A DNA stretch of 32,496 nt from JANRIC01 sp033765345 (lineage in GTDB: Bacteria; Bacteroidota; Bacteroidia; Cytophagales; Microscillaceae), in the NCBI GenBank assembly GCA_033765345.1, contig JANRIC010000162.1:1-32496 (forward strand), given 5' to 3'. The notes under the pieces are model-generated. The model was not told where the DNA came from, made no database searches, and saw nothing but the letters and a program-made list of their open reading frames with translations. Each line of letters starts with the position of its first letter. The stretch's first letter is position 1. Of this stretch, positions 25,104 to 32,496 are shown in pieces. The translations under genes and the position numbers were made by a program.

Positions 25104-25883
25104 TCAACCAACTTGAATATGGTATTTTAATTTTTCAGTACTGCCGTTTTTAATAAGTTTGTAATCTTTATCCACTAAGTCGTTAAAATATAGCTCGATT
25201 ACACCAAAAAGAGGAGTTTGTGCCAATATGTCCGCATAATAAAACTCGACAAGCGGATTTTTTTCACCTTTCTTCCATACTTGATATTTGCCCGAATCTT
25301 GTCCTTGTAAATTGTATTTGAGATATGTATTGCTTCCAATTACTTCTGGGGTTTGCATTATTGGCACTTCTCTATCTTCTTCTGTCAATTTGAGCTTAAT
25401 ATCTTTAGCATCCACAATACCTTTGTATTCAAAAGTGTATGTAGAAGAACTATATGCCATTAAGTCATTGCCATTTATTTTGTTATCAGCATGTAAATAA
25501 CGTTTGCTACTTGGAGCCAATGGTGTAGGTACAGCAATCAGATTAGAGAAATAATAGACCTTTTTCTCATCATTTTTAGGCAATAGTTTTGGATCTATTG
25601 CGCTTAGATTATCCAGTTTAATAAAATAAACTAATTTGGTATTTGTATCTAAAGGTTTTAGGAGTGTTTTGCCATCATTACCAACTTTACATAAGAGCGT
25701 AAGCCTGTTAATATCACTTCTTAACTCCATTTGTAATTTCTTATGTATCTGGAGGGTATTTGCGTCTGGAATAAATGTATAATCGCTCACTAATTTATAA
25801 GGAGAGGTATTGAATCGACCATTTGGATAAATGACATTCAGCATTTCTAATTCAAACAATACTTCAAATTTTAATTTGAACAT
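25104..25883 (-). CDS. Unrecognised beta-rich eCIS protein, 259 aa
   Basis: I do not recognise a domain. The sequence is mostly alternating hydrophobic/polar strands with few helices (LKFEVLFELEMLNVIYPNGR, LVYFIKLDNLSAID, STYTFEYKGIVDAKDIKLKL, YLKYNLQGQDSGKYQVWKKG). The N-terminal motif and the last segment (LFGVIELYFNDLVDKDYKLI) read like paired beta-sandwich domains. It has no signal peptide or membrane segment. It sits 12 bp after the DUF4255 cap-type gene and 62 bp before the sheath, in the operon's first block. By position a role at the distal end (cap adaptor or tube-sheath terminator, as described structurally for AlgoCIS) is plausible, but this is inference only. A surface decoration protein is the main alternative. 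Confidence 0.75.
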   Translation of the reverse strand: MFKLKFEVLFELEMLNVIYPNGRFNTSPYKLVSDYTFIPDANTLQIHKKLQMELRSDINRLTLLCKVGNDGKTLLKPLDTNTKLVYFIKLDNLSAIDPKLLPKNDEKKVYYFSNLIAVPTPLAPSSKRYLHADNKINGNDLMAYSSSTYTFEYKGIVDAKDIKLKLTEEDREVPIMQTPEVIGSNTYLKYNLQGQDSGKYQVWKKGEKNPLVEFYYADILAQTPLFGVIELYFNDLVDKDYKLIKNGSTEKLKYHIQVG

Positions 25884-25895
25884 AATTTATGATGG

Positions 25896-26495
25896 TTATT
25901 TCATTAGTTTGGTTTCTCCATTAATTTCTTTGATTGGTATTGTATCTTCCCCTTGCTGATCAAAGAAAGTCAGCATACGCATTTTGTATAAGACGCTTGG
26001 TAAATACTTCGCCCCAATGGAAGCCCATAGATTATTATGTTGCTCCATGGTCAGGTTGTAATATTCAAAGATCAATTTCTCCACAAACTGATTGGATTTC
26101 AAACTCAATTTATCATTAAAGTCCGGGTAGTTTTGAGCGTCAAATACATGATGCGTTTGAAAAAAGCCTATCACAAAACTGATAGCAGATAAAGCCGTCA
26201 TGTACTCTTTATGGGTAGCACTGAATAGAAGTAATAGATTGATAGAAACAGGCGGCTTGAGTTTGCGATCATTTCCATCCGACCCTTTTAAAAAATGGGG
26301 ATATTTACCGATAAGATTTTCTTCTTCAATCTTTACAAGGCTAAGACAAATTTGATCTTCTTGGACTATATTTCCATTACTCAATATTAAAGCACTTATT
26401 TTGACCAATTCATTTTCTTGTGCCTGAATCTTGATATAGTCATTCATTTGCCCCTTAATAAATTCCATTACATTTTCTATTACCCCCTTAATCAT
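25896..26495 (-). CDS. DUF4255 tail terminator/cap protein (Afp16/Pvc16-like)
   Basis: A 199-aa protein of the DUF4255 family, which caps the distal end of the tube and sheath. Diagnostic pieces are SINLLLLFSATHKEYMTALS followed by AISFVIGFFQTHHVFDA, then KLIFEYYNLTMEQHNNLWAS and IGAKYLPSVLYKMRMLTFFD. In Afp and PVC loci the cap is the last structural gene. Here, as in other Bacteroidota operons, it is the first gene. The start MIKGVIENVMEFIK is the first ATG in frame. The 170 bp upstream should hold the operon promoter. Confidence 0.92.
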   Translation of the reverse strand: MIKGVIENVMEFIKGQMNDYIKIQAQENELVKISALILSNGNIVQEDQICLSLVKIEEENLIGKYPHFLKGSDGNDRKLKPPVSINLLLLFSATHKEYMTALSAISFVIGFFQTHHVFDAQNYPDFNDKLSLKSNQFVEKLIFEYYNLTMEQHNNLWASIGAKYLPSVLYKMRMLTFFDQQGEDTIPIKEINGETKLMK

Positions 26496-26665
26496 AGATT
26501 ATCTTTGTTTTTTTGCTAATCTACTCCATTCCTTATCTTTGCTCAAGGTAATTTTCGTGCACAATTGACAGAAAAATGCAGGTTTTAAATGATTTAATAC
26601 ATTGAATTTTAGATATTTAAAACATTTAAAAACGGGCTGATTTTACAAACTCTTGTTAGCACCCC
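26496..26665 (-). promoter_or_regulatory. Presumed promoter/leader region of the eCIS operon
   Basis: An AT-rich stretch between the first eCIS gene and the tandem terminators. Because those terminators stop transcription from the peptidase gene on the same strand, the operon must start here. I looked for the Bacteroidota pattern TAnnTTTG with an upstream TTTG and found only partial matches (for example TACCTTG read on the minus strand around 26546-26552). No exact promoter is called. Confidence 0.35.
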
Positions 26666-26668
26666 CCC

Positions 26669-26709
26669 AAAAAAAACGCTGTTAGTGGCTGCAAGCCCTA
26701 ACAGTCGTT
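26669..26709 (-). terminator. Intrinsic terminator, distal tandem copy
   Basis: Read on the minus strand, the RNA forms a hairpin of 4 + 7 + 4 base pairs (AACG/CGTT, CTGTTAG/CTAACAG, GGCT/AGCC) with two single-base bulges and a 3-base loop. It is followed by a U8 run, of which two bases also pair in the stem. It is the second of two nearly identical terminators behind the prolyl oligopeptidase gene. The 44-bp repeat unit here (26666-26709) differs from the copy at 26720-26763 at one base, in the loop. Confidence 0.75.
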
Positions 26710-26722
26710 ATAGTTCTTTCCC

Positions 26723-26766
26723 AAAAAAAACGCTGTTAGTGGCTGTAAGCCCTAACAGTCGTTTTT
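26723..26766 (-). terminator. Intrinsic terminator of the prolyl oligopeptidase gene
   Basis: The same hairpin as the distal copy, starting about 20 bp after the stop codon of the peptidase gene, with a stem core at 26729-26763 and a U8 run at 26723-26730. On the plus strand it also ends in a T5 run (26762-26766), so it could act in both directions. A further half-arm (CTAACAGTC) at 26767-26775 suggests a decayed third unit. Confidence 0.8.
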
Positions 26767-26783
26767 CTAACAGTCATCTTTTT

Positions 26784-28925
26784 TCACTTCACCCCCCACT
26801 GCAAACCCATCGAGTAGAAGAAAAAGCCCCAGATATCGGCCTGTTGCTCGATAATCTTAGAAGTAGGCGTACCTGCTCCGTGACCAGCTTTGCTCTCAAT
26901 GCGGATCAGCACCGGATTTTCGCCTTGGTGTTTTTCCTGGAGTGTAGCGGCAAATTTGAAGGAGTGTCCAGGCACTACGCGGTCGTCGTGGTCGGAGGTA
27001 GTCACGAGTGTAGCGGGGTAAGCGACACCTGCTTTGATATTGTGCAAAGGGGAATATCGATGTAGATATTCAAACATTTCTTTGGAGTCGTCGGCCGTGC
27101 CATAGTCATAAGCCCAGCCTGCGCCAGCGGTAAATTTATGATAACGCAGCATATCCATTACACCTACTGCCGGCAAGGCGACCTTAGCCAGGTCAGGTCT
27201 TTGGGTCATCGTGGCACCTACCAGCAGTCCTCCATTAGAACCTCCGGCAATTCCTAAGTAATCAGATGAAGTGTATTTATTGGAAATCAGGTATTCGGCA
27301 GCTGCGATAAAATCATCAAATACGTTTTGTTTTTGCATTTTGGTGCCAGCCTTGTGCCAGGCTTCGCCATATTCGCCACCACCCCGGATATTGGGTTGGG
27401 CATAGATGCCGCCATTTTCCAGCAGAATCAGACGAGAAACAGAGAAACCGGGAGTCAGGCTTACATTAAATCCACCATAAGCATACAAATACGTAGGGTT
27501 TTTGCCGTTGAGCTGAAGCCCTTTTTTGTAGACGATAAACATAGGTACCTTAGTGCCGTCCTTGCTCGTGTAAAAAACCTGCTTGGTTTCATAGTCTTCG
27601 GGGTTAAAGTCTACCTCTGGCTTTTTGTAAAGGCTAGATTCGCCATTGGCGATATTGTATTTAAAAATCGTAGGCGGGTAGGTAAAAGAAGTAAAAGTAT
27701 AAAATAATTCCTCGTCTTCTTTTTTGCCTCCAAATCCTGCTACTGAGCCTAAGCCCGGAAGCCTGATCTCGCGCTCTAGTTTTCCTTTTAAGTCATATTG
27801 TTTGACTACACTTTTGGAATCGATGAGGTATTCCGCAAAGATTTTCCCTCCGGCAATGCCGCTGCTGAGTACATTTTTAGATTCAGGAATCAGATCTTTC
27901 CAAGTTTCAGGCTTTGGATTGGCGATGGTGGTTTCAATCAGGCGATTATTGGGTGCATTCAGGCTTGTTTGAATCAGGAGTCGGTCGCCGTCATTGTCTA
28001 AGAGGTTATGCTCATTTTCAAAGTTATCCACAATTTGTATCAATGGGCTATTTGCCACGCTCAAATCTTGGATGTACAATTCATTGCCACTGGTACTTTG
28101 CGCCGCAGAAATCACCAGAAAACGCTCATCTTCGGTCAGAGAAGCTCCAATGTAGCGTCTGGGAGTCTTTTCACCACCAAAAACAAGCTGATCTTGCTCT
28201 TGAGAAGTCCCAAGTTTGTGATAAAAAAGCTTGTGGTACTGTGTTTTGGCAGTAAGTTCTTTGCCTTCTTGGGGCTTATCGTAGCTGCTGTAATAGAAGC
28301 CATCTTTTCCTTTCCAAGAGATACCCGTGAATTTAGCATCTTTGACTACATCTGGCAGGAGTTTTTTGCTTTCTACATCCATCACATAGATTTCGCGCCA
28401 GTCAGAGCCCCCTTTGGAGATGGCGTAAGCGAAGAGCTTGCCATCTTTGGTAAAGGATGTACCTCCTAGCGATACTGTACCATCCTCCGAGAATTTATTG
28501 GGGTCTAAAAACACTTCGGGTTCACTATCCAAGCTTTTTTGGCGATAGATGACACTTTGATTCTGTAAGCCATCATTTTTATAGAAATAATAATAATCAC
28601 CTTCTCTGAAAGGTGCGGAAACCTTTTCATAGTTCCAAAGCTTGGTCAGTCGTTCTTTGATTTGTGTTCTGAAACCGATTTTATTCAAATATCCAAAGGT
28701 AACTTCGTTTTGCTCTTCAATCCAGGCTTTGACAGTAGCCGAGTCGCTTTGTTCCAGCCATCGATAAGGGTCAGGTACTTGGGCACCAAAGTATTCGTCT
28801 ACCTGATCAGTTTTAAGCGTTTTGGGATAATTCATCGTTGTTTTGGGTTTTGTATTTTGCGCTCCGACCAGGGAAAAAAGCCCTGCAAGGATGCATACAA
28901 TAAAGATTAAGGCTAATTTTTTCAT
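26784..28925 (-). CDS. Prolyl oligopeptidase, family S9A, exported
   Basis: A 713-aa serine peptidase that cuts short peptides after proline. The N-terminus MKKLALIFIVCILAGLFSLV then GA is a signal peptide, so the enzyme is likely periplasmic. Residues about 30-440 form the beta-propeller gate (YPKTLKTDQVDEYFGAQVPD then PYRWLE is the classic family start). The alpha/beta hydrolase domain follows, with YAYGGFNVSLTPGFS, the nucleophile S563 in GGSNGG, D647 in DHDDRV and H682 in AGHGAG. The spacing agrees closely with porcine prolyl oligopeptidase (S554, D641, H680), so it should be active. It is transcribed alone and ends at two tandem terminators, so it is functionally separate from the injection system. 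Confidence 0.96.
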   Translation of the reverse strand: MKKLALIFIVCILAGLFSLVGAQNTKPKTTMNYPKTLKTDQVDEYFGAQVPDPYRWLEQSDSATVKAWIEEQNEVTFGYLNKIGFRTQIKERLTKLWNYEKVSAPFREGDYYYFYKNDGLQNQSVIYRQKSLDSEPEVFLDPNKFSEDGTVSLGGTSFTKDGKLFAYAISKGGSDWREIYVMDVESKKLLPDVVKDAKFTGISWKGKDGFYYSSYDKPQEGKELTAKTQYHKLFYHKLGTSQEQDQLVFGGEKTPRRYIGASLTEDERFLVISAAQSTSGNELYIQDLSVANSPLIQIVDNFENEHNLLDNDGDRLLIQTSLNAPNNRLIETTIANPKPETWKDLIPESKNVLSSGIAGGKIFAEYLIDSKSVVKQYDLKGKLEREIRLPGLGSVAGFGGKKEDEELFYTFTSFTYPPTIFKYNIANGESSLYKKPEVDFNPEDYETKQVFYTSKDGTKVPMFIVYKKGLQLNGKNPTYLYAYGGFNVSLTPGFSVSRLILLENGGIYAQPNIRGGGEYGEAWHKAGTKMQKQNVFDDFIAAAEYLISNKYTSSDYLGIAGGSNGGLLVGATMTQRPDLAKVALPAVGVMDMLRYHKFTAGAGWAYDYGTADDSKEMFEYLHRYSPLHNIKAGVAYPATLVTTSDHDDRVVPGHSFKFAATLQEKHQGENPVLIRIESKAGHGAGTPTSKIIEQQADIWGFFFYSMGLQWGVK

Positions 28926-29037
28926 AACATATCCTATTTAAATTGTTGCATTAGAAAATAATCATGTATGCAATAATAATAAATTCCTTGTACATTAGAA
29001 TTTCATAAATTAATGTATTAGCAATATTGACAAACAG

Positions 29038-29246
29038 ATGAGTGGTCATTACTGGTTTATGGACAAAACGACCTTTGTCAGAAGGCTTGAAGAAGAAAAA
29101 AAACTATGTATCCTTCCTTCACCCCCATCGAGTAGGCAAAAACCTTTTTGTGTCTATGCTGAGATCCCAATCTGGTCATCAAGGAACTTGACTGGGATTA
29201 TTTTGCATGGCTCATTACTCATCCCTACATTTTTACTCTTGAATAG
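29038..29246 (+). pseudogene. Decayed AAA-ATPase-like (RRFGKS-type) fragment
   Basis: The first frame reads MDKTTFVRRLEEEKKLCIL. A second frame from about 29117 reads LHPHRVGKNLFVSMLRSQSG, and a third ends in VIKELDWDYFAWLITHPYIF and a stop at 29244-29246. Read together these resemble the start of the AAA-ATPase-like/DUF1703 family: VDKTxFIxxLE, then PRRFGKSLFLSML, then a segment ending in YPVI. At least two frameshifts or deletions break it, and the bulk of the gene is missing. It is probably a relic of a gene family that is often highly repeated in Bacteroidota genomes. The intact 72-aa frame over this region is not likely to be a functional gene. Confidence 0.6.
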
Positions 29247-29366
29247 AAATATTTAAAGTATCTTTTGTAACAATCTTATTTTACAAACTTTAATTTTTAA
29301 AGATTTTGTTCATTTAGTGCCTAATCTTGTATTTTTACCTTTATACAAATAATAAAAACTGAAGGA

Positions 29367-30179
29367 ATGGATTTTGAAAATATTTGCAAACAAGTTGTAG
29401 CCATCACACACGAAATCGGAAATTTTATCCGGGAAGAAGCCCAAAATTTTGATTTGTCTCGCATTGAGCACAAAGGCAAAAACGATCTGGTTTCTTATGT
29501 AGACCGTGAAGCCGAGCGAAGGCTCATCAGCCGCTTACAGGAAATTACGCCTGGATGTGCATTTTTCAGCGAAGAAGATGAGAACAACAAATCCATTACC
29601 GACAATCCTTTTCACTGGATCATTGATCCGCTTGATGGCACTACCAATTTTTTACACGGACTACCGATCTACGCCATCAGTGTAGGACTGATGTATGAAG
29701 ATGAAATCGTGGTGGGGGTAGTCCACGAACTCAACCGCAATGAATGCTTTTACGGCTGGAAAGATGGCGGAGCTTATTGCAACGAGCGCAAAATACAGGT
29801 ATCCCCGGTACTAGAACTATCCGACAGCCTTTTAGGGACAGGCTTTCCCTATCGAGATTTCGACAAAACTCCCAGCTATTTAGAAATCATCAAAGATTTT
29901 ATGAAAAGAACCCACGGGCTCCGACGCATGGGTTCGGCTGCTGTAGACCTGGCTTATGTAGCTACGGGGCGTTTCCAGGGCTTTTTCGAGTATAATCTCA
30001 ATGCCTGGGATGTAGCAGCCGGTGCCTTACTGGTCAAAGAAGCTGGTGGTCTAGTGAGTACCTTTGAGGGCAAAGATGATTTTATCTTCGGAAAGGAAAT
30101 CGTAGCCGCTTGTGCCATCCATCCCCAAATGCTGGAGGTGATTAAGAAACATTGGAGCGGGAATGGACACGAGGAATAA
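29367..30179 (+). CDS. Inositol monophosphatase family protein
   Basis: A 270-aa Mg-dependent phosphatase of the IMPase/SuhB/CysQ superfamily. Metal ligands are visible: E70 in FFSEEDE, D87 and D90 in WIIDPLDGTTNF, and D215 in WDVAAGALLVKEAGG. They match E70, D90, D93 and D220 of human IMPA1. FLHGLPIYAISVGL and GSAAVDLAYVATGRFQGFFE fit true inositol monophosphatases better than the CysQ branch. The substrate in the cell could be inositol-1-phosphate or another sugar phosphate. It stands alone on the plus strand, preceded by GAAGGA-like purines just before the ATG. Confidence 0.95.
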   Translation: MDFENICKQVVAITHEIGNFIREEAQNFDLSRIEHKGKNDLVSYVDREAERRLISRLQEITPGCAFFSEEDENNKSITDNPFHWIIDPLDGTTNFLHGLPIYAISVGLMYEDEIVVGVVHELNRNECFYGWKDGGAYCNERKIQVSPVLELSDSLLGTGFPYRDFDKTPSYLEIIKDFMKRTHGLRRMGSAAVDLAYVATGRFQGFFEYNLNAWDVAAGALLVKEAGGLVSTFEGKDDFIFGKEIVAACAIHPQMLEVIKKHWSGNGHEE

Positions 30180-30243
30180 TACATTCCGTTTTAACCTCCG
30201 ATAGCACCACACAGTTGTTTTATTTGAAATTTTGTGATAAAAA

Positions 30244-30870
30244 CTAAATCTTATTAAAATCTACCGTCGTAGTTTCATCCTGACAATGAAAAAATTTGAC
30301 AGGAATTTTTTTTAGCCCAAGAATAGTTTCGCATTCCAAAAGTCCTTCTTGATTTGTATCAGTAAATATTTGATAAATTTTACTGTTCTCACTTACCTCA
30401 GTCTTCAACCTTTGACGATAAAAAATTACACCTTTAAATTTAACTTCTAGGTCATCAAAACCATCATAGAAGCTATTATTATGCATAGACAGCGTATAAA
30501 ATCTGCTAATGGTGTCTTGTATTTTTTCCTTGATTTGATTCAGAACACTTTTTTTAATATCGTGTTTTATACTACTTTTCATCTCAATCAGATAAATTGC
30601 AAGTATTTTTTCTTGTATATGGATAAGGGCTTTTTCCACAGTTTTACTTTTAGGAGTAAATCCGGGAATATCTTTTTCCAGGTGAATTAACCAGAAACTA
30701 TCAACAGAAGATTCATAATTAATATTTTCTACAATGATTTTAGACAAGGAAGCTTTTGCATTGTCTTCGTGAATCTCGATACTAGGAGAGTCTATCTTTT
30801 CTATAAATTTATATGGTTCGGTAGATAGCACTCTGAGAATTTTCTGACGAATCGTAGAAATAGACTCCAT
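30244..30870 (-). CDS. Possible PD-(D/E)XK nuclease, partner of the ATPase
   Basis: A 208-aa protein I cannot assign to a named family. A pattern typical of PD-(D/E)XK nucleases can be read: D57 in SSVDSFWLIHLEKD, then a strand with E96-x-K98 (ILAIYLIEMKSS), then a helix with Q112 (KSVLNQIKEKIQDTISRFY). This spacing (D, ExK, Q in a following helix) resembles small nucleases annotated with an IELK motif. The start codon lies 2 bp after the stop of the ATPase gene, so the two form a tight operon. An ATPase plus a small nuclease is the layout of several antiphage systems (Septu-, PARIS- or Gabija-like). I do not see an HNH, DUF4435 or UvrD domain that would place it in one of those. The nuclease call is inference from residues. 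Confidence 0.55.
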   Translation of the reverse strand: MESISTIRQKILRVLSTEPYKFIEKIDSPSIEIHEDNAKASLSKIIVENINYESSVDSFWLIHLEKDIPGFTPKSKTVEKALIHIQEKILAIYLIEMKSSIKHDIKKSVLNQIKEKIQDTISRFYTLSMHNNSFYDGFDDLEVKFKGVIFYRQRLKTEVSENSKIYQIFTDTNQEGLLECETILGLKKIPVKFFHCQDETTTVDFNKI

Positions 30871-30872
30871 TT

Positions 30873-32315
30873 CTACTCAACTATCGTTTCGTTACTAAGT
30901 GCATACAATTCATCAGTTATTTGTTCACTTAAAAATTTAATCTTTCTTTCTTCTTCTTTAAAATCTGCGAAGTGAACACCATACTCTTCAATAGCATATT
31001 CAATAACTCTTTGACCCTCGAAGAAATAAACTCCTATTTTGTCAGGAGTAAGTAAATCTTTTGAGCTAATGTCCAAATGATTCTCTTCCAAGAAACTATC
31101 TACGTCAAAACCTTTTTGCAATAATTGTCCAAGATTAATATAATTGTTTAATGCTTCCGTGATTAATACACTATGTGTTGTAATGAGTACCCTGTTTTCT
31201 TTGTCAGAAGCAAAACTCAACAATATTTTTAATAAATTAGATTGATTTTTTGGATGAAGATTTTCTTCCGGTTCGTCTATGATTAAAAAATTATCACTTT
31301 TCCCAGCCCAATATTTAAGATAAAGATATAAAGTAGTTAGTTGATTTACTGATGAGGAAGATAAATACCCTTCCAAATTTTTATTCTTATCAACCTTCAA
31401 ACGAAAATCAACCGGAGCAATCCCTTCTATCTTTTTAATTTCTATATCTCCACCCATTATCTTTTTTAATCTATCAATTAATTCTACATAGGTAGATTGA
31501 GATTTGGCATTTTCGTTAAGCTTATAAAGCTTATTGACAACATCACTCATAGGTTTTGTATAGGGACTTTTAAAATATCTTATTTGCTCTTCTAAGTCCT
31601 TAAGTTTAATAGTGTCTCCACTGCTATTTTCCAGAATATCTAAAAATTTTCTTGACATTTCCTCCCTTTTTTCCTTTTCCAACCTATATATGTATTGATA
31701 AAATACAGGATAAAATAATCTGGGAGCAGGTAAGTAAAAAGGATTACTGTGATTGCTAAGGGCAAGATTGATAATAAACTCTAAAATAAAATTATGTGAT
31801 TTATAATCTTCAATAATTTCATCGGGTATATGTATATTTTCATCTAGTTTATTTTCATTTATTAAAAGAGATAATGAATCTTCTGTCTTTGATATCTCGA
31901 TGATTTCAAAATTTTTATTTTTAACACTTATTCCAATCTTCGTATTGAACCTTTTTTTTAGAATTTTATCCATTGAGACAGAAAAGTCTAAACTAGCATT
32001 TTTAATAAGAAAATGCCCTTTATCCAGTCCAAACAAATCTGGTAAAGCAGTGTTTTTTAGGAAACTAGCATACTCACTAAATATTTCTTTGAGGCATTCC
32101 TGAGTAATTTTCACCTGATTTCCTGTTTTCTTTAAGCTATCCAATTCTTTTTTATAGGTGAATTTTCTCAAGGTCTCTTTATCAAATAACATCCATAGAA
32201 CCTGTGCAAGGTAAGTTTTCCCACTATTATTATAGCCGACAAATACATAAAACCTCTTGGTTAAATCTATCTTAGCATTTTTTATGGGTCCTAAATTTTT
32301 GATTTCTAATTCCAT
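30873..32315 (-). CDS. AAA family (OLD/SMC-like) ATPase, candidate defence gene
   Basis: A 480-aa ABC-type ATPase of the AAA_15/AAA_21 kind. The N-terminus MELEIKNLGPIKNAKIDLTK is the standard strand preceding Walker A GYNNSGKT (27-34). The C-terminal part has the signature-like SSSSVNQLTTLYLYLKYWAG, Walker B FLIIDEPEENLHPKNQ with D347/E348, and the H-loop LITTHSVLITEAL. No TOPRIM domain follows, so it is not a full OLD nuclease. The open frame continues 60 residues upstream to the window edge, but that part translates the inverted repeat at 32435-32482 and lacks any conserved feature. The start at 32313-32315 has a purine-rich AAAGGAAAA sequence before it. It is co-transcribed with the small protein at 30244-30870. 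Confidence 0.85.
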   Translation of the reverse strand: MELEIKNLGPIKNAKIDLTKRFYVFVGYNNSGKTYLAQVLWMLFDKETLRKFTYKKELDSLKKTGNQVKITQECLKEIFSEYASFLKNTALPDLFGLDKGHFLIKNASLDFSVSMDKILKKRFNTKIGISVKNKNFEIIEISKTEDSLSLLINENKLDENIHIPDEIIEDYKSHNFILEFIINLALSNHSNPFYLPAPRLFYPVFYQYIYRLEKEKREEMSRKFLDILENSSGDTIKLKDLEEQIRYFKSPYTKPMSDVVNKLYKLNENAKSQSTYVELIDRLKKIMGGDIEIKKIEGIAPVDFRLKVDKNKNLEGYLSSSSVNQLTTLYLYLKYWAGKSDNFLIIDEPEENLHPKNQSNLLKILLSFASDKENRVLITTHSVLITEALNNYINLGQLLQKGFDVDSFLEENHLDISSKDLLTPDKIGVYFFEGQRVIEYAIEEYGVHFADFKEEERKIKFLSEQITDELYALSNETIVE

Positions 32316-32434
32316 AAAGAAGTTTTCCTTTAAGTTTTTTTTTCTAATATAAAATATTTTTGGTTCTCTGACAAATTTTGTGGGTGACACATCTTGATTA
32401 GACTTGCTATCCACTAAACATTTGAAAGAATTGC

Positions 32435-32482
32435 TTGCCACGAATGCACGAATAAGGGCGTTTATTCGTGCATTCGTGGCAA
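32435..32482. repeat. Perfect 21-bp inverted repeat with 6-base loop
   Basis: Arms at 32435-32455 and 32462-32482 are exact reverse complements (left arm begins TTGCCACGAATGCACGAA), with loop GGGCGT. It lies about 120 bp upstream of the ATPase start. There is no T-run adapted to a terminator on either side. It looks like a dispersed hairpin repeat (the CCACGAATGCACGAAT theme recurs in many genomes) or the end of a small non-coding element cut by the window edge. Confidence 0.85.
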
Positions 32483-32496
32483 AATTGATCATCAAG

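Noticed and set aside
26666..26775. A short CRISPR-like array of palindromic repeats.
   Set aside because: Only two full units with a 10-bp gap, no spacer-size intervals and no cas genes. Hairpin plus U-run explains it as tandem terminators.
32316..32495. A 60-residue N-terminal extension of the ATPase.
   Set aside because: It translates through the perfect inverted repeat and lacks conservation-like features. The canonical N-terminal strand begins at the ATG at 32313-32315.

Overview
The window most likely comes from a member of the Bacteroidota, probably a free-living Cytophagales- or Saprospirales-like bacterium. The reasons are AT-rich DNA, few strong Shine-Dalgarno sequences, and a set of proteins (DUF4255, DUF5908, CIS tape-measure and DUF4157 families in one operon) typical of that phylum. 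The species cannot be named from the sequence alone.

The centre of the window (about 26.5 kb down to 2.2 kb, all on the minus strand) is one long operon for an extracellular contractile injection system (eCIS), a phage-tail-like particle of the Afp/PVC/AlgoCIS group. In transcription order it encodes: a DUF4255 tail terminator or cap protein; an unrecognised beta-rich protein; one sheath protein; two tube proteins; a 56-residue DUF5908 protein; a LysM protein; a VgrG-like spike; a PAAR tip; a gp25 baseplate protein; two very large baseplate proteins (1516 and 1167 aa); a tape-measure protein; and an AAA+ ATPase. It ends with a 1695-aa DUF4157 cargo protein and a small immunity-like protein. 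No tail-fibre gene and no T6SS membrane-complex gene is visible.

The most interesting part is the cargo end. The 1695-aa protein carries six imperfect 28-residue charged repeats, two DUF4157 (HELTH) domains in tandem, three diverged helical modules, a lysine/glutamate-rich linker, and a C-terminal domain with the HxxD and AINSAIGYQW features of the Ntox15 DNase family (the Agrobacterium Tde1 type). The next gene starts at the base after its stop codon and looks like a GAD-like/DUF1851 protein, the family of the Tde1 antidote Tdi1. This is therefore an eCIS that appears to carry a DNase toxin with its own immunity protein, which suggests bacterial targets or a need for self-protection.

Left of the operon (0.1-2.2 kb) are a two-TM protein, a Rha/DinD-like regulator preceded by two identical palindromes 33 bp apart, and a small unknown gene. 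Right of the operon (26.6-32.5 kb) are two tandem copies of a terminator hairpin, a secreted prolyl oligopeptidase, a decayed fragment of an AAA-ATPase-like gene, an inositol-monophosphatase-family enzyme, and a two-gene unit pairing an SMC/OLD-like ATPase with a possible PD-(D/E)XK nuclease (a candidate defence module). A long perfect inverted repeat lies at the right edge.
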